Part shown: positions 36,912 to 43,825 of the stretch, in pieces | Layout: every line of letters starts with the position of its first letter | How positions within the stretch are numbered: position 1 is the stretch's first letter | DNA from: Paracrocinitomix sp040880585 | GTDB lineage: Bacteria; Bacteroidota; Bacteroidia; Flavobacteriales_D; Crocinitomicaceae | Assembly: GCA_040880585.1 (NCBI GenBank) | Contig: JBBDID010000042.1 | Location: 34,878-98,877 of the forward strand | Direction of reading: 5' to 3' | Length of the DNA stretch: 64,000 bases | Translations under genes and position numbers: made by a program | The notes under the pieces: generated by a model | The model's database searches: none | Told to the model about the DNA's origin: nothing | Seen by the model: only the letters and a program-made list of their open reading frames with translations

Positions 36912-37301
36912 TTAAGATCCGATTACCATTTTGAGTTCAGAAATGAGATTTTGCCAAAGTCGTTTGGATTCTTCTTTTTCATTTTCTTCGGCGAAATCAG
37001 TGATAATCAGTGCTACATCTTTGGTAAGGTCATCTATTTTTATCGCCATTTCAAAGTAAGTATCCAAACCATCATCAATATCATCTTGCCACTGAAACTT
37101 AATCGATTCTCCTTTTTTTGTAGAGACCAACTGTGCTTCTTCTTCAGTGCCATTCCAAAAAAAAGTAAAAGTCTCACCTTTGATATTTACGTTATCTGCA
37201 AACCACTCACTCAGGCCACTTGGAGTTGAGATCATATTGTAAAGAACCGCTGGAGAAGAGTTCACCTCAAATTCCATTTCATATTTCATTTTCTCTGACA
37301 T
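36912..37301 (-). CDS. START-like domain (SRPBCC) protein
   Basis: 129 residues forming one SRPBCC/Bet v1-like domain of the AHSA1 kind: YEMEFEVNSSPAVLYNMIST, then PSGLSEWFADNV, FTFFWNGTEEEAQLV, and a C-terminal helix (KEESKRLWQNLISELKMVIG). This family, usually annotated 'START-like domain-containing protein', is conserved in Bacteroidota next to unrelated genes. It binds hydrophobic ligands in other lineages; the ligand here is unknown. It is cytoplasmic, with no signal peptide, 59 bases upstream of the LptF/G-type gene on the same strand. Confidence 0.85.
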   Translation of the reverse strand: MSEKMKYEMEFEVNSSPAVLYNMISTPSGLSEWFADNVNIKGETFTFFWNGTEEEAQLVSTKKGESIKFQWQDDIDDGLDTYFEMAIKIDDLTKDVALIITDFAEENEKEESKRLWQNLISELKMVIGS

Positions 37302-37502
37302 CTCAATATCTTATTATCAACTACTTAGTTGAGTGTTTTTATCGTATTTTACTATATCACCTCAAATTCAGGCAGAACGCAAAGATAATATTTTTTTGCG
37401 TATTGAATACGAGAAGATGGATGAATGGTAACAGTTGTTTATAAACACAATAACCCATCCATTTCAACAAGCTTTTTCTTGTGGCTTATTTGTGCGGATG
37501 AG

Positions 37503-37787
37503 TTAGTTAACTGATTCTGTTAATTCGTTTATTCCTGATTTAATTGAGTTTTCAGTATTCTCAAAAGTTTCCTGAACAATTTCCCAGTTGAGCTGAGAAG
37601 ATGCCTTGACTTCTTCAAATTTAGATTCAAGCTTCTTTTTTTGTTCCTTGAGGCTATCCAGTTTTTGTTTAAAGTCTTTTTTTATCTCTGAAGATAATTT
37701 TTCACTCTTCTTTTCCAACTGCTCAAATTCACTGGAAATATCTTCAATTTTTTCTTTTGCTTCTATCTTAAATGTTTCTTTGTCCAT
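37503..37787 (-). CDS. small coiled-coil protein, hypothetical
   Basis: 94 residues, almost all charged helix: KIEAKEKIEDISSEFEQLEKK, SEKLSSEIKKDFKQKLDSLKEQKKKLESKFEEVKAS (a heptad-like run), ending in NSIKSGINELTESVN. No cysteine, no membrane segment, no signal peptide. The composition resembles small stress- or sll1863-type coiled-coil proteins. It stands alone between the START-like gene and a 318-base gap. Function unknown; codon use looks normal for the region, which supports it as a real gene. Confidence 0.65.
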   Translation of the reverse strand: MDKETFKIEAKEKIEDISSEFEQLEKKSEKLSSEIKKDFKQKLDSLKEQKKKLESKFEEVKASSQLNWEIVQETFENTENSIKSGINELTESVN

Positions 37788-37977
37788 AATTTTAATGATT
37801 AAGTATTTTGGTATGTTTATTCATTTATCGTTCACCATAACCTACTAAAAAAAATGCAAAAATCCCAGTAAAATGGGAGGAATTTAGAGAAGGGTAATAG
37901 AAAGTACCATTTTGCTCTTATCTGAAAGAATGAGAAAAGTAAAAGCCACAAATCAACTTGGATAAGCTACAACTCTA

Positions 37978-38011
37978 AAGGCTGCGCAGGATATTCATCC
38001 TGCGCAGCCTT
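37978..38011. repeat. perfect 15-bp-stem REP-like hairpin
   Basis: AAGGCTGCGCAGGAT (37978-37992), loop ATTC, and ATCCTGCGCAGCCTT (37997-38011). It lies in the 318-base gap 37788-38105, which contains no ORF I accept. Related hairpins with the same GGAT-ATNC-ATCC core are at 38698 and 38734. Confidence 0.85.
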
Positions 38012-38027
38012 CTGATTCTGGTTTATT

Positions 38028-38040
38028 GTGGCGAGAGGGA
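38028..38040 (-). repeat. 13-base copy of the tRNA-Met 3' end
   Basis: GTGGCGAGAGGGA is identical to 39594-39606, the 3' terminus of the tRNA-Met gene, in the same orientation, about 1.6 kb away. It may be a remnant att-like site at the far end of the accessory patch. A chance match of 13 bases is possible. Confidence 0.45.
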
Positions 38041-38105
38041 TGTTCTCAACACCTACTCTTAGTTTACTCAATAAAAACATTGTTGGGCGAGCAGCTTGGT
38101 TATCT

Positions 38106-38393
38106 TTACCTCCAGTTTTTAGGGTTAAGACTGGTGTGAAATAATGCGATTATATAGATAGTTTTTTGTTCAAGCGTAAAATGAATACCGAAGGGAAACT
38201 TTTTGAAAAAAGCAATTCGTGTTTTACCGTATCGAATCTGGATTTTTTCTGGGTGTTTACTTAAATATTTTCGTGCGGTATTGAACTCCTTTAAAAATTC
38301 TTTAGCTAATTCAGGGTTAATTTCGATATACCAAATGATAGCCTGTTCAAGATCTTTTTCAAACAGTGAAGAAACTATAACTTTATAATCCAT
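38106..38393 (-). CDS. RelE/ParE-family toxin
   Basis: 95 residues from the ATG at 38393 (MDYKVIVSSLFEKDLEQAI...). In-frame upstream starts to 38432 would overlap the antitoxin gene more and lack family similarity. The RelE/ParE fold is recognisable: N-terminal strand YKVIVSSLFEKDLEQAIIWY, helix KEFLKEFNTARKYLSKHPEK, then IQIRYGKTRIAFFKKFPFGIHF and the C-terminal strand TIYIIALFHTSLNPKNW. Members inhibit gyrase (ParE) or cleave mRNA (RelE); which applies here is not clear. The start overlaps the end of the antitoxin gene by 11 bases, as in classical addiction modules. Confidence 0.88.
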   Translation of the reverse strand: MDYKVIVSSLFEKDLEQAIIWYIEINPELAKEFLKEFNTARKYLSKHPEKIQIRYGKTRIAFFKKFPFGIHFTLEQKTIYIIALFHTSLNPKNWR

Positions 38394-38613
38394 GTTTTTT
38401 TTGCATTCTATTAACCGTTTCATCCAGGTCAATAGCCGTATCAGTATTTTCTTGTAATTTTTTAAGCCTGCGGTTTACTTCATCTTTTTGCCATTGTGGA
38501 ATTTCAGAATGAGCCTCCTTATTTAAAAGGGCTTCTATCTTATCCAGAAGTGATTCTTTTTGAATAAGCATAAGGCGCTGTATCAGTGATAATTTCCTTG
38601 TTTCAATACTCAT
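38383..38613 (-). CDS. addiction module antitoxin component
   Basis: 76 residues from the ATG at 38613. The -7 box at 38653-38660 would start transcription near 38646, which excludes the longer reading from 38673. The sequence MSIETRKLSLIQRLMLIQKESLLDKIEALL followed by PQWQKDEVNRRLKKLQ and a C-terminal acidic/basic tail is like the 'putative addiction module component' antitoxins that precede ParE-type toxins. It neutralises the toxin and usually represses its own promoter; no operator is obvious. The pair sits in an accessory patch next to a RAYT transposase. Confidence 0.82.
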   Translation of the reverse strand: MSIETRKLSLIQRLMLIQKESLLDKIEALLNKEAHSEIPQWQKDEVNRRLKKLQENTDTAIDLDETVNRMQKKHGL

Positions 38614-38652
38614 AATACATGTGTTTGCTTGATCAATTACTGTAAAGATACG

Positions 38653-38660
38653 CAAATTTA
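38653..38660 (-). promoter_or_regulatory. -7 promoter box TAAATTTG of the addiction module
   Basis: A perfect TAnnTTTG on the minus strand, 39 bases before the antitoxin ATG. Confidence 0.55.
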
Positions 38661-38697
38661 ATACCTGATTCAACTCACGTTCTAAACCCTAAAGGCT

Positions 38698-38749
38698 GCG
38701 CAGGATATCCATCCTGCGCTAACTGCAAATTCAGCGGATATTCATCCGC
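38698..38749. repeat. two REP-like hairpins upstream of the RAYT gene
   Basis: GCGCAGGAT-ATCC-ATCCTGCGC at 38698-38719, then GCGGAT-ATTC-ATCCGC at 38734-38749. The first shares the sequence TAAAGGCTGCGCAGGATAT with the 37978 hairpin, so these are copies of one family, not chance palindromes. Confidence 0.8.
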
Positions 38750-38756
38750 TTCTCAC

Positions 38757-38781
38757 GCCAGCGCGAGCGTCCCGCTCGTGC
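38757..38781. repeat. RAYT left inverted repeat (REP-like)
   Basis: The 25 bases from 38757 (GCCAGCGCGAGCG, then TCCCGCTCGTGC) match the reverse complement of 39397-39421 at 23 of 25 positions. They lie 46 bases before the transposase start. Each arm is itself an imperfect palindrome. Confidence 0.8.
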
Positions 38782-38827
38782 TAAGTACCTAAAAAACCGA
38801 TTTCAAAAATATAGATAAATTTATACT

Positions 38828-39385
38828 ATGAGCCGTAAGTATAAGTTTCATAAACCAGAAGCAGCATACTTTATAAGTTTTGCTACTGTCAATTGGATTG
38901 ATTTATTTACCAGAGAAGTATATTTTGATGTATTGGCTCAGAGTGTCACCTACTGCAGAAAAAACAAAGTCATGGAACTGTACGTTTACTGTTTTATGCC
39001 TAATCATGTTCATATGATTTTTCGTTCAACGAATGAAAATCCTTCTGCCCTAATTAGAGATTTTAAAGGATATACTTCCAAAAAATTAATTCAAACCATT
39101 CAAGAAAATCCCAAAGAAAGTAGAAAGGAGTATTTACTTGAAATGTTTGAAAAAGCAGGAAAAAGTAAGAGTAATATTCAGAAGTATCAGTTGTGGCAAC
39201 ATCACAATCAGCCAATGGAACTATACAGTAATAAAGTCATTGAGCAAAAAGTGAATTATGTTCATATGAACCCGGTTGAAGAAGGTTTAGTAACAAATCC
39301 TATAGATTGGAAATACAGTAGTGCGAGAAACTATGCCGGAGACCAAACAATTTTAGAAATTGATTTGATGGGGAGTAAGGCGTAG
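38828..39385 (+). CDS. REP-associated tyrosine transposase (RAYT, Y1 HUH superfamily)
   Basis: 185 residues, full length for the family. The HUH motif is His60-Val-His62 in CFMPNHVHMIF. The helix with the catalytic Tyr is KVNYVHMNPVEEGLV near residue 150, followed by DWKYSSARNY, the family's C-terminal signature. The N-terminus MSRKYKFHKPEAAYFISFAT is also typical of Bacteroidota members. RAYTs nick single-stranded DNA at REP palindromes and are thought to spread them; they are usually single-copy domesticated genes. Here the gene is bracketed by a 25-base REP-like inverted repeat pair (38757 and 39397) and by more palindromes upstream, as expected for its substrates. Confidence 0.92.
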   Translation: MSRKYKFHKPEAAYFISFATVNWIDLFTREVYFDVLAQSVTYCRKNKVMELYVYCFMPNHVHMIFRSTNENPSALIRDFKGYTSKKLIQTIQENPKESRKEYLLEMFEKAGKSKSNIQKYQLWQHHNQPMELYSNKVIEQKVNYVHMNPVEEGLVTNPIDWKYSSARNYAGDQTILEIDLMGSKA

Positions 39386-39396
39386 AGGAGTGTATG

Positions 39397-39421
39397 GCAC
39401 GAGCGAGACGCTCGCGCCGGC
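39397..39421. repeat. RAYT right inverted repeat (REP-like)
   Basis: The 25 bases GCACGAGCGAGACG plus CTCGCGCCGGC begin 12 bases after the transposase stop. They are the inverted partner of 38757-38781, with two mismatches. Confidence 0.8.
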
Positions 39422-39426
39422 GTAGG

Positions 39427-39445
39427 GGTGGCGAGAGGGAGATTT
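39427..39445 (-). repeat. 19-base perfect copy of the tRNA-Met 3' end
   Basis: GGTGGCGAGAGGGAGATTT equals 39593-39611, which spans the encoded CC of the CCA end, the discriminator, the acceptor strand and part of the T arm. It is a direct repeat in the same orientation, 166 bases away, immediately after the RAYT right repeat. It looks like an att-type duplication. Confidence 0.75.
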
Positions 39446-39563
39446 ACTTCGTGAATCTTATAGGGGAGTGCTTTGCACCAAAAACCAAAAGTCGCTAACG
39501 CGCCTTGTTTTTTGTTTCCCCACCTTTCGCTGAAGTGAAACTTCGCTCGGGTGTGAAAACAAA

Positions 39564-39591
39564 AAAACCGAAAGTTCTCACTTTCGGTTTT
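39564..39591 (-). terminator. intrinsic terminator of the tRNA-Met gene
   Basis: AAAACCGAAAG (39564-39574) and CTTTCGGTTTT (39581-39591) form an 11-bp stem with a 6-base loop, immediately downstream of the tRNA on the minus strand and with further A/T runs on both sides. It could also stop plus-strand transcripts. Confidence 0.85.
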
Positions 39592-39668
39592 TGGTGGCGA
39601 GAGGGAGATTTGAACTCCCGACCTCAGGGTTATGAATCCTGCGCTCTAACCAACTGAGCTACCTCGCC
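39592..39668 (-). tRNA. tRNA-Met (CAT anticodon)
   Basis: On the minus strand a full cloverleaf can be folded: acceptor GGCGAGG with its 3' partner, D arm GCTC...GAGC, anticodon loop TTCATAA with anticodon CAT, T arm GGGAG-TTCAAAT-CTCCC, and an encoded ACCA end at 39595-39592. The total length is 77 bases including CCA. The first acceptor pair G-C and general sequence fit an elongator Met tRNA; CAT can also be an Ile tRNA after lysidine modification, which sequence alone does not fully exclude. Confidence 0.93.
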
Positions 39669-39767
39669 AAAATGTTGGTGGTGTGTTTCAAGCCTTCGCT
39701 AAGTTTGTTAGCTTCCCTGACGTTCAGTAGGGAAGAAAACATTCTCAATACGTTTAATTAAGGGGTG

Positions 39768-39775
39768 CAAATATA
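39768..39775 (-). promoter_or_regulatory. -7 promoter box TATATTTG, probable tRNA-Met promoter
   Basis: A perfect TAnnTTTG match on the minus strand about 100 bases before the tRNA start, with no other gene between. The preceding gene at 39815 ends upstream of it. Confidence 0.5.
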
Positions 39776-39814
39776 ATCGTTTTTTAAGAAAAGTAAAGGC
39801 TGTTGAAAATTGAT

Positions 39815-40471
39815 TTATTCTTTGCAGGAATCTCCATATAAATTAAGGTAATCCAAAATGATTTTCACGGCTTCAGTAGATAATTTATTTTCCTCATAAT
39901 CAGTTTCAACCAGATAAAGTTGTCCCAGTTGATAGATTTTACACCAATCATAATCAAAAGAATTTTGACAGGCAATTAGAGCAAAAACAGTAGCGTGAGC
40001 CATACTTTTTTCATTGCGTACAAAACAAAAAAAGGCGCCACTCATGCATTTTTCCGGATGAAAATAATCTTCCATTGCCTGTAAATATGTCCAGCACATA
40101 AGATCATCTGAAGTTAATAGTTTTGTTTGCTCTGTCTCAACGGGAGCTTTTTCAGGCACTTCCCGAAGAAAGTTAAAAACGGCTGTATCCAATCCTTTTC
40201 GTTTTTTCAAGAGGGATTCCTCAAATTTTTTGGTAGTGCCTTCTTTTCCCCAACCCACAGCATTTATAGCAGCAATTTTTAAAGCAGCATCATGCTTTGA
40301 TTTGCCTAAATATTTAATCACTTTTTTATCTAATCCATTTTCTTTTGCCCGTTTGACAATTTTTTTATCCAGGTAGGCTTTGTAAAATGGGGTAGAGGTT
40401 AAAGGTGAATCAGCAAAAGAGCCAAACACTAAGGTGATGGACAAAAAAAGCAATAGGATTTTGCTAAACAT
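39815..40471 (-). CDS. hypothetical exported protein
   Basis: 218 residues with a signal peptide (MFSKILLLFLSITLVFGSFA). The mature protein is largely helical with paired cysteines in two places (ECMS-like EKCMSGAFFCFVRNEKS and ACQNSFDYDWCKIYQLG) that could form disulfides. No family is recognised. It is divergent from the flippase gene, whose start at 40560 leaves 88 bases for two promoters. A periplasmic location is likely. Function unknown. Confidence 0.65.
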   Translation of the reverse strand: MFSKILLLFLSITLVFGSFADSPLTSTPFYKAYLDKKIVKRAKENGLDKKVIKYLGKSKHDAALKIAAINAVGWGKEGTTKKFEESLLKKRKGLDTAVFNFLREVPEKAPVETEQTKLLTSDDLMCWTYLQAMEDYFHPEKCMSGAFFCFVRNEKSMAHATVFALIACQNSFDYDWCKIYQLGQLYLVETDYEENKLSTEAVKIILDYLNLYGDSCKE

Positions 40472-40559
40472 CTTGCGTATTATTTTGAACGAAGTTAAAA
40501 CTAATAAAAATAAGTTAAAACAAAACGCTCTTTTTCTCGTAATATTAAGGTTTGTAGCA

Positions 40560-42002
40560 ATGAAGAGGAAATTTCTATCCGGTTTATTTTTAATTGTTTT
40601 ACTTAATCTCCTAGTAAAGCCTTTTTACTTGTTGGGTATTGATGCTGAAGTACAAAATAGAGTGGGGGAAGAGGTGTACGGAAATTATTTTGCCTTACTC
40701 AACTTCACTTTTCTATTAAACATTTTATTGGATGCAGGGATTACGAACTTCAACACCAGAAATATTGCCCAATCCCCACAATTGCTGCAAAAGCATTTTT
40801 TTAGCATACTGAGTCTACGCCTGGGCTTGTTTTTACCTTATGCCGCCTTCACCCTCATTTCCGGTTTTATTGTAGGGTATAGCCCTTTTGAGTTTTATTT
40901 GCTCAGTATATTGATCATCAATCAATTTTTAGTGGCAACTATTCAATATGCTCGCTCTAATTTTGGAGGTTTACACCTGTTTAAAACAGATGCGTTTATC
41001 TCTGTATTGGATCGATCTTTACTCATTATTTTTTGCGCCATACTGCTCTGGACAAATCTGTTTGAAGGTCCTTTTCAAATTGAATGGTTTGTTTACGCCC
41101 AAACCATTGCGTATGCTATTACTGCTCTGTTATCTGTGGGAATTTTGGGGAGCAAAGTAGGACGCATTCAAATAGGAATCAAAAAGAACTTCTCGGTGGC
41201 CATACTCAAACAAAGTTTTCCGTATGCATTGCTTATTTTTTTGATGATGATGTATAATCGGGTAGATGCCGTTATGATTGAACGATTACTGCCTGATGGT
41301 AACAAGCAAGCTGGTATGTATGCCCAGGGATTCCGATTTTTGGATGCGGTAAATATGTTTGCGCTCTTGTTTGCCGGTTTGTTGTTACCCATTTTCTCAA
41401 GGCTGATAAAAGAAAAGCAAAATTTTCAGGAGATGATGCAGTTGGCTTATCGTTTATTGGCGGGAATCAGCATAATTGTGGGTATTACGTGTTTTGGGTT
41501 TAAAGAAGAATTGATCGATCTGAGATATCCTCAGGCAAGTGAAGCATCCCCTTTGATTTTTGGCTGGTTAATACTGAGTTTTATTCCGATTTCATTGACG
41601 TATGTTTTTGGAACTTTGTTGACTGCCAATGGAAGCTTGAGGGCATTGAATAAAATGGCGATTTTTGGGGTGGCCTTGAATGTGGTACTCAATTATATTT
41701 TAATCAGAAAATTTCAGGCAGAAGGTGCAGCGGTAGCTACTTTAATCACGCAAAGTATTACTGCGTTTATTCAGATCGTACTGGTCTATCAGATTTTTAA
41801 ATTTAAGATAAATTATAAAGCGGTTTTTAGTCTATCTGCTTTAGCCGTAATCATGATTGCCGCTACTTATGGCTGGAGAGTCATGGAGATTCATCTACAC
41901 AGCTTGTTGGCACTGTTGAGTTTAATTGCACTGGGTATTTTGACAGCATTTGTGTTGAGAATTTTCCGAATTTCAGATCTCCGGGAAATGCTAAATCGCT
42001 AA
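40560..42002 (+). CDS. polysaccharide/oligosaccharide flippase (MOP superfamily)
   Basis: 480 residues from the ATG at 40560 (MKRKFLSGLFLIVLLNLL). A longer reading from 40434 would run through the promoter region and into the divergent gene, and its 42 extra residues do not look like protein. There are 12-14 hydrophobic helices through the whole length, with YGNYFALLNFTFLLNILLDAGITNF (in parts YGNYFALLNFTFLL and NILLDAGITNF) and MFALLFAGLLLPIFSRLIKE like Wzx-type exporters. It is expected to flip lipid-linked sugars across the inner membrane. No polymerase or glycosyltransferase lies beside it; the glycosyltransferase pair at 33-35 kb is the nearest candidate partner. Confidence 0.85.
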   Translation: MKRKFLSGLFLIVLLNLLVKPFYLLGIDAEVQNRVGEEVYGNYFALLNFTFLLNILLDAGITNFNTRNIAQSPQLLQKHFFSILSLRLGLFLPYAAFTLISGFIVGYSPFEFYLLSILIINQFLVATIQYARSNFGGLHLFKTDAFISVLDRSLLIIFCAILLWTNLFEGPFQIEWFVYAQTIAYAITALLSVGILGSKVGRIQIGIKKNFSVAILKQSFPYALLIFLMMMYNRVDAVMIERLLPDGNKQAGMYAQGFRFLDAVNMFALLFAGLLLPIFSRLIKEKQNFQEMMQLAYRLLAGISIIVGITCFGFKEELIDLRYPQASEASPLIFGWLILSFIPISLTYVFGTLLTANGSLRALNKMAIFGVALNVVLNYILIRKFQAEGAAVATLITQSITAFIQIVLVYQIFKFKINYKAVFSLSALAVIMIAATYGWRVMEIHLHSLLALLSLIALGILTAFVLRIFRISDLREMLNR

Positions 42003-42005
42003 ATC

Positions 42006-42320
42006 TTAAAGGGTCAAAATAATTACAACAATCAAACAGAGAACCGTTACGCCCACTAATCCCTTGGTGAATTCATTGAGCCTCCACCTGAAATTTGAAA
42101 AGTAAAACATAAAGAGGTTAGGAATTAAACTGAAGATGAGAATATCCTGCTGATGTTGAGATCCGCCAAATGCCATACGCACATAATCATTAAAACCAAT
42201 TACAGGATAAACGCCCCAGGTTTTTATTACATAAGAAATAAGGAACCCAATAATGGGTAAAACCACTCCTATAACAATTCCCCATTGTAGTTTGTCGATT
42301 TTTTTTAGTCTTTCACTCAT
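42006..42320 (-). CDS. small hypothetical membrane protein
   Basis: 104 residues from the ATG at 42320 (MSERLKKIDKLQWG). The ATG overlaps the surE stop as ATGA, so it is translationally coupled. Three hydrophobic segments are visible: WGIVIGVVLPIIGFLISYVI, ILIFSLIPNLFMFYF and VGVTVLCLIVVIILTL. It is a conserved-looking partner downstream of surE in many Bacteroidota (family memory, not checked). Function unknown. Confidence 0.75.
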   Translation of the reverse strand: MSERLKKIDKLQWGIVIGVVLPIIGFLISYVIKTWGVYPVIGFNDYVRMAFGGSQHQQDILIFSLIPNLFMFYFSNFRWRLNEFTKGLVGVTVLCLIVVIILTL

Positions 42321-43087
42321 TGTATATTCCACTCATTTAAATTTGAAATCAGGTGATGCGCAGTCATGTCAAAGTGGGTAGGAACAACAGAAACATAATT
42401 ATGCAACAAAGCCCATAAATCGGTATCCTCACCCTTGTCTGTGGTGGTATAATCCCCGGTGAGCCAATAATAATCCAAGCCAAATGGATCTTTTCGTTTA
42501 TCAAAAGAATCCTCCCAATACGCCCTGCCCTGCCTGCAGATTTTCATACCACTCAACTCTTTTAACTTACCTTTTGGGATATTCACATTTAAACAAACGC
42601 CTTTTTGCAAATTGTTCTTAAGAACGGCAGCAGCTATTTTTTCTGCATAGTGCATGGAAGCGTCAAAATCTGCATCAGCATCATAATCCAACAAGGAGTA
42701 ACCGATACTGGGTATACCTTCAATCGCTCCTTCCACTGCTGCTGACATGGTGCCGGAATACAACACATTAGTGGCTGCGTTAGAACCGTGGTTTACCCCT
42801 GAAACCAAAAGCGTTGGCCGCTGTTTCATGATTTCATAAATGGCAAGTTTAACACAGTCTACCGGTGTGCCCGAGCAGGTATACGCTTCTATTCCCGGAA
42901 ATTGATCCGATTTTTTTAGCCGCAAAGGATCATGGATAGTAATCGCATGCCCTTTTCCACTTTGAACAGTATCCGGTGCAACCACAACAATATCCCCCAA
43001 TGGTTTCATGGATTCTACCAAAGAAGCAATTCCCTTTGCTTTTATACTGTCATCATTGGTGACCAGAATCAATGGTTTTTCACTCAT
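42317..43087 (-). CDS. surE: 5'/3'-nucleotidase SurE
   Basis: 256 residues. The metal-binding N-terminal motif is LVTNDDS with the Asp pair at 12-13, followed by APDTVQSGKGHAITIHDPLRL, SGTPVDCVKLAI, LVSGVNHGSNAATNVLYSGTMSAAVEGA (as LVSGVNHGSN and VLYSGTMSAAVEGA) and LNVNIPKG. All key residues, including the Asn of GVNHGSN, are present. It removes phosphate from nucleoside 5'/3'-monophosphates and is linked to stationary-phase survival. A perfect -7 box (TAACTTTG, 43092-43099) is just 5 bases from the ATG, giving a very short leader. Confidence 0.95.
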   Translation of the reverse strand: MSEKPLILVTNDDSIKAKGIASLVESMKPLGDIVVVAPDTVQSGKGHAITIHDPLRLKKSDQFPGIEAYTCSGTPVDCVKLAIYEIMKQRPTLLVSGVNHGSNAATNVLYSGTMSAAVEGAIEGIPSIGYSLLDYDADADFDASMHYAEKIAAAVLKNNLQKGVCLNVNIPKGKLKELSGMKICRQGRAYWEDSFDKRKDPFGLDYYWLTGDYTTTDKGEDTDLWALLHNYVSVVPTHFDMTAHHLISNLNEWNIQ

Positions 43088-43091
43088 GCGC

Positions 43092-43099
43092 CAAAGTTA
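43092..43099 (-). promoter_or_regulatory. -7 promoter box TAACTTTG of surE
   Basis: A perfect TAnnTTTG on the minus strand, 5 bases upstream of the surE ATG. Confidence 0.6.
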
Positions 43100-43195
43100 A
43101 TTACAATTTTGTATTCACTTTACTTCTGAAACACAAGATTCAGTAAGAAGTAACATTTAATTGAGCAAAGAAGAAAGAGTAAAGAAGAAAGATCG

Positions 43196-43290
43196 TCCGC
43201 CTCTGGCGGACTGAAAGAGAAAAGATAAATCTGTTTATCAGAAGCTTTCTTTTCTCTCAAGTGGTTCAATTCCCCGACCCTCTGGGTCGG
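43196..43290. repeat. short palindromes with TCT loops at the broken DUF559 gene
   Basis: TCCGCC-TCT-GGCGGA at 43196-43210 and CCGACCC-TCT-GGGTCGG at 43274-43290. A third, TCCGCC-AACT-GGCGGA, is at 43713-43728 inside a larger stem (GCCATTTCA at about 43698 with TGAAATGGC ending at 43739). The 231-base gap 43595-43825 otherwise holds no gene. Confidence 0.65.
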
Positions 43291-43594
43291 AAATAAATAT
43301 GTTTGCCTTGCAAACGCCATTTGATACCTCGACGGCTCTGCCTTCATTTTCTCTTTCGGCATCAATTGCTTTAACTTCTGGTTTTAGGTGGATCTTTCCG
43401 TCAACCTCTATGACAAGTTTATGTTGGTGGCAATAAAAATCAACCACGAATCTGGAAATGGGATGTTGTCGCCTGAATTTAGCACCAATGCGACTATGCC
43501 TGAGTTCTTCCCACAAAATTTTCTCTTCCGGGGTCATATGCTTTCTTAATAGAGCTGCATATTCAAACAATATTTTATCAGCATTGTAGTACAT
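43238..43594 (-). pseudogene. DUF559 endonuclease-like gene with replaced 3' end
   Basis: 118 residues. The first ~78 match the DUF559 (Vsr-like PD-(D/E)xK) family: LLRKHMTPEEKILWEELRHSRIGAKFRRQH, given in parts as RKHMTPEEKILWEELR and GAKFRRQHPISRFVVDFYC, then HKLVIEVDGKIH. After AIDAERE the usual ending (a strand with RF.N.EV and a final helix) is missing. Instead the frame reads through NEGRAVEVSNGVCKANIFISDP with low-complexity, repeat-like DNA containing the palindrome CCGACCC-TCT-GGGTCGG (43274-43290). I infer that an intergenic repeat element replaced the 3' end, so the nuclease is probably not functional. The ATG at 43594 is standard. Gene remnants and palindromes also fill 43600-43825. 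Confidence 0.65.
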
Positions 43595-43825
43595 TGAGTG
43601 CTGGCCTCCCCTTTAGGGGCTGGGGGAAGAGTTGGATAAAATTAGTTTGTTTTTTCTAATCATTGATGTCCGGGGAAATTATAACTCCCATTTCCGCCAT
43701 TTCATTTCCCCATCCGCCAACTGGCGGAAGTGAAATGGCTTGACCTTAGTATTATCAAGCGATCCTACATCCGTCTTAGACGGAAAGGGGAAAATTGAAA
43801 TTTTCACCGGACAATAATGTTTTTT

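Noticed and set aside
36951..37229. 92-codon plus-strand ORF opposite the START-like gene
   Set aside because: It is antisense to a well-supported gene, is very rich in Phe/Ile as expected from a reverse-complement shadow, and has no family resemblance.
37978..38749. CRISPR array made of the hairpins near the RAYT gene
   Set aside because: Only three hairpins, unequal spacing, genes in between, and no cas genes; they are REP-like palindromes.
40434..40559. N-terminal extension of the flippase gene
   Set aside because: The extra 42 residues overlap the divergent gene's start, are Lys/Asn/Ile-rich and precede the natural membrane-protein start at 40560.
43120..43365. 81-codon minus-strand ORF overlapping the end of the DUF559 gene
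   Set aside because: It reads through the palindromic repeat DNA in another frame and has low-complexity, non-protein-like sequence.
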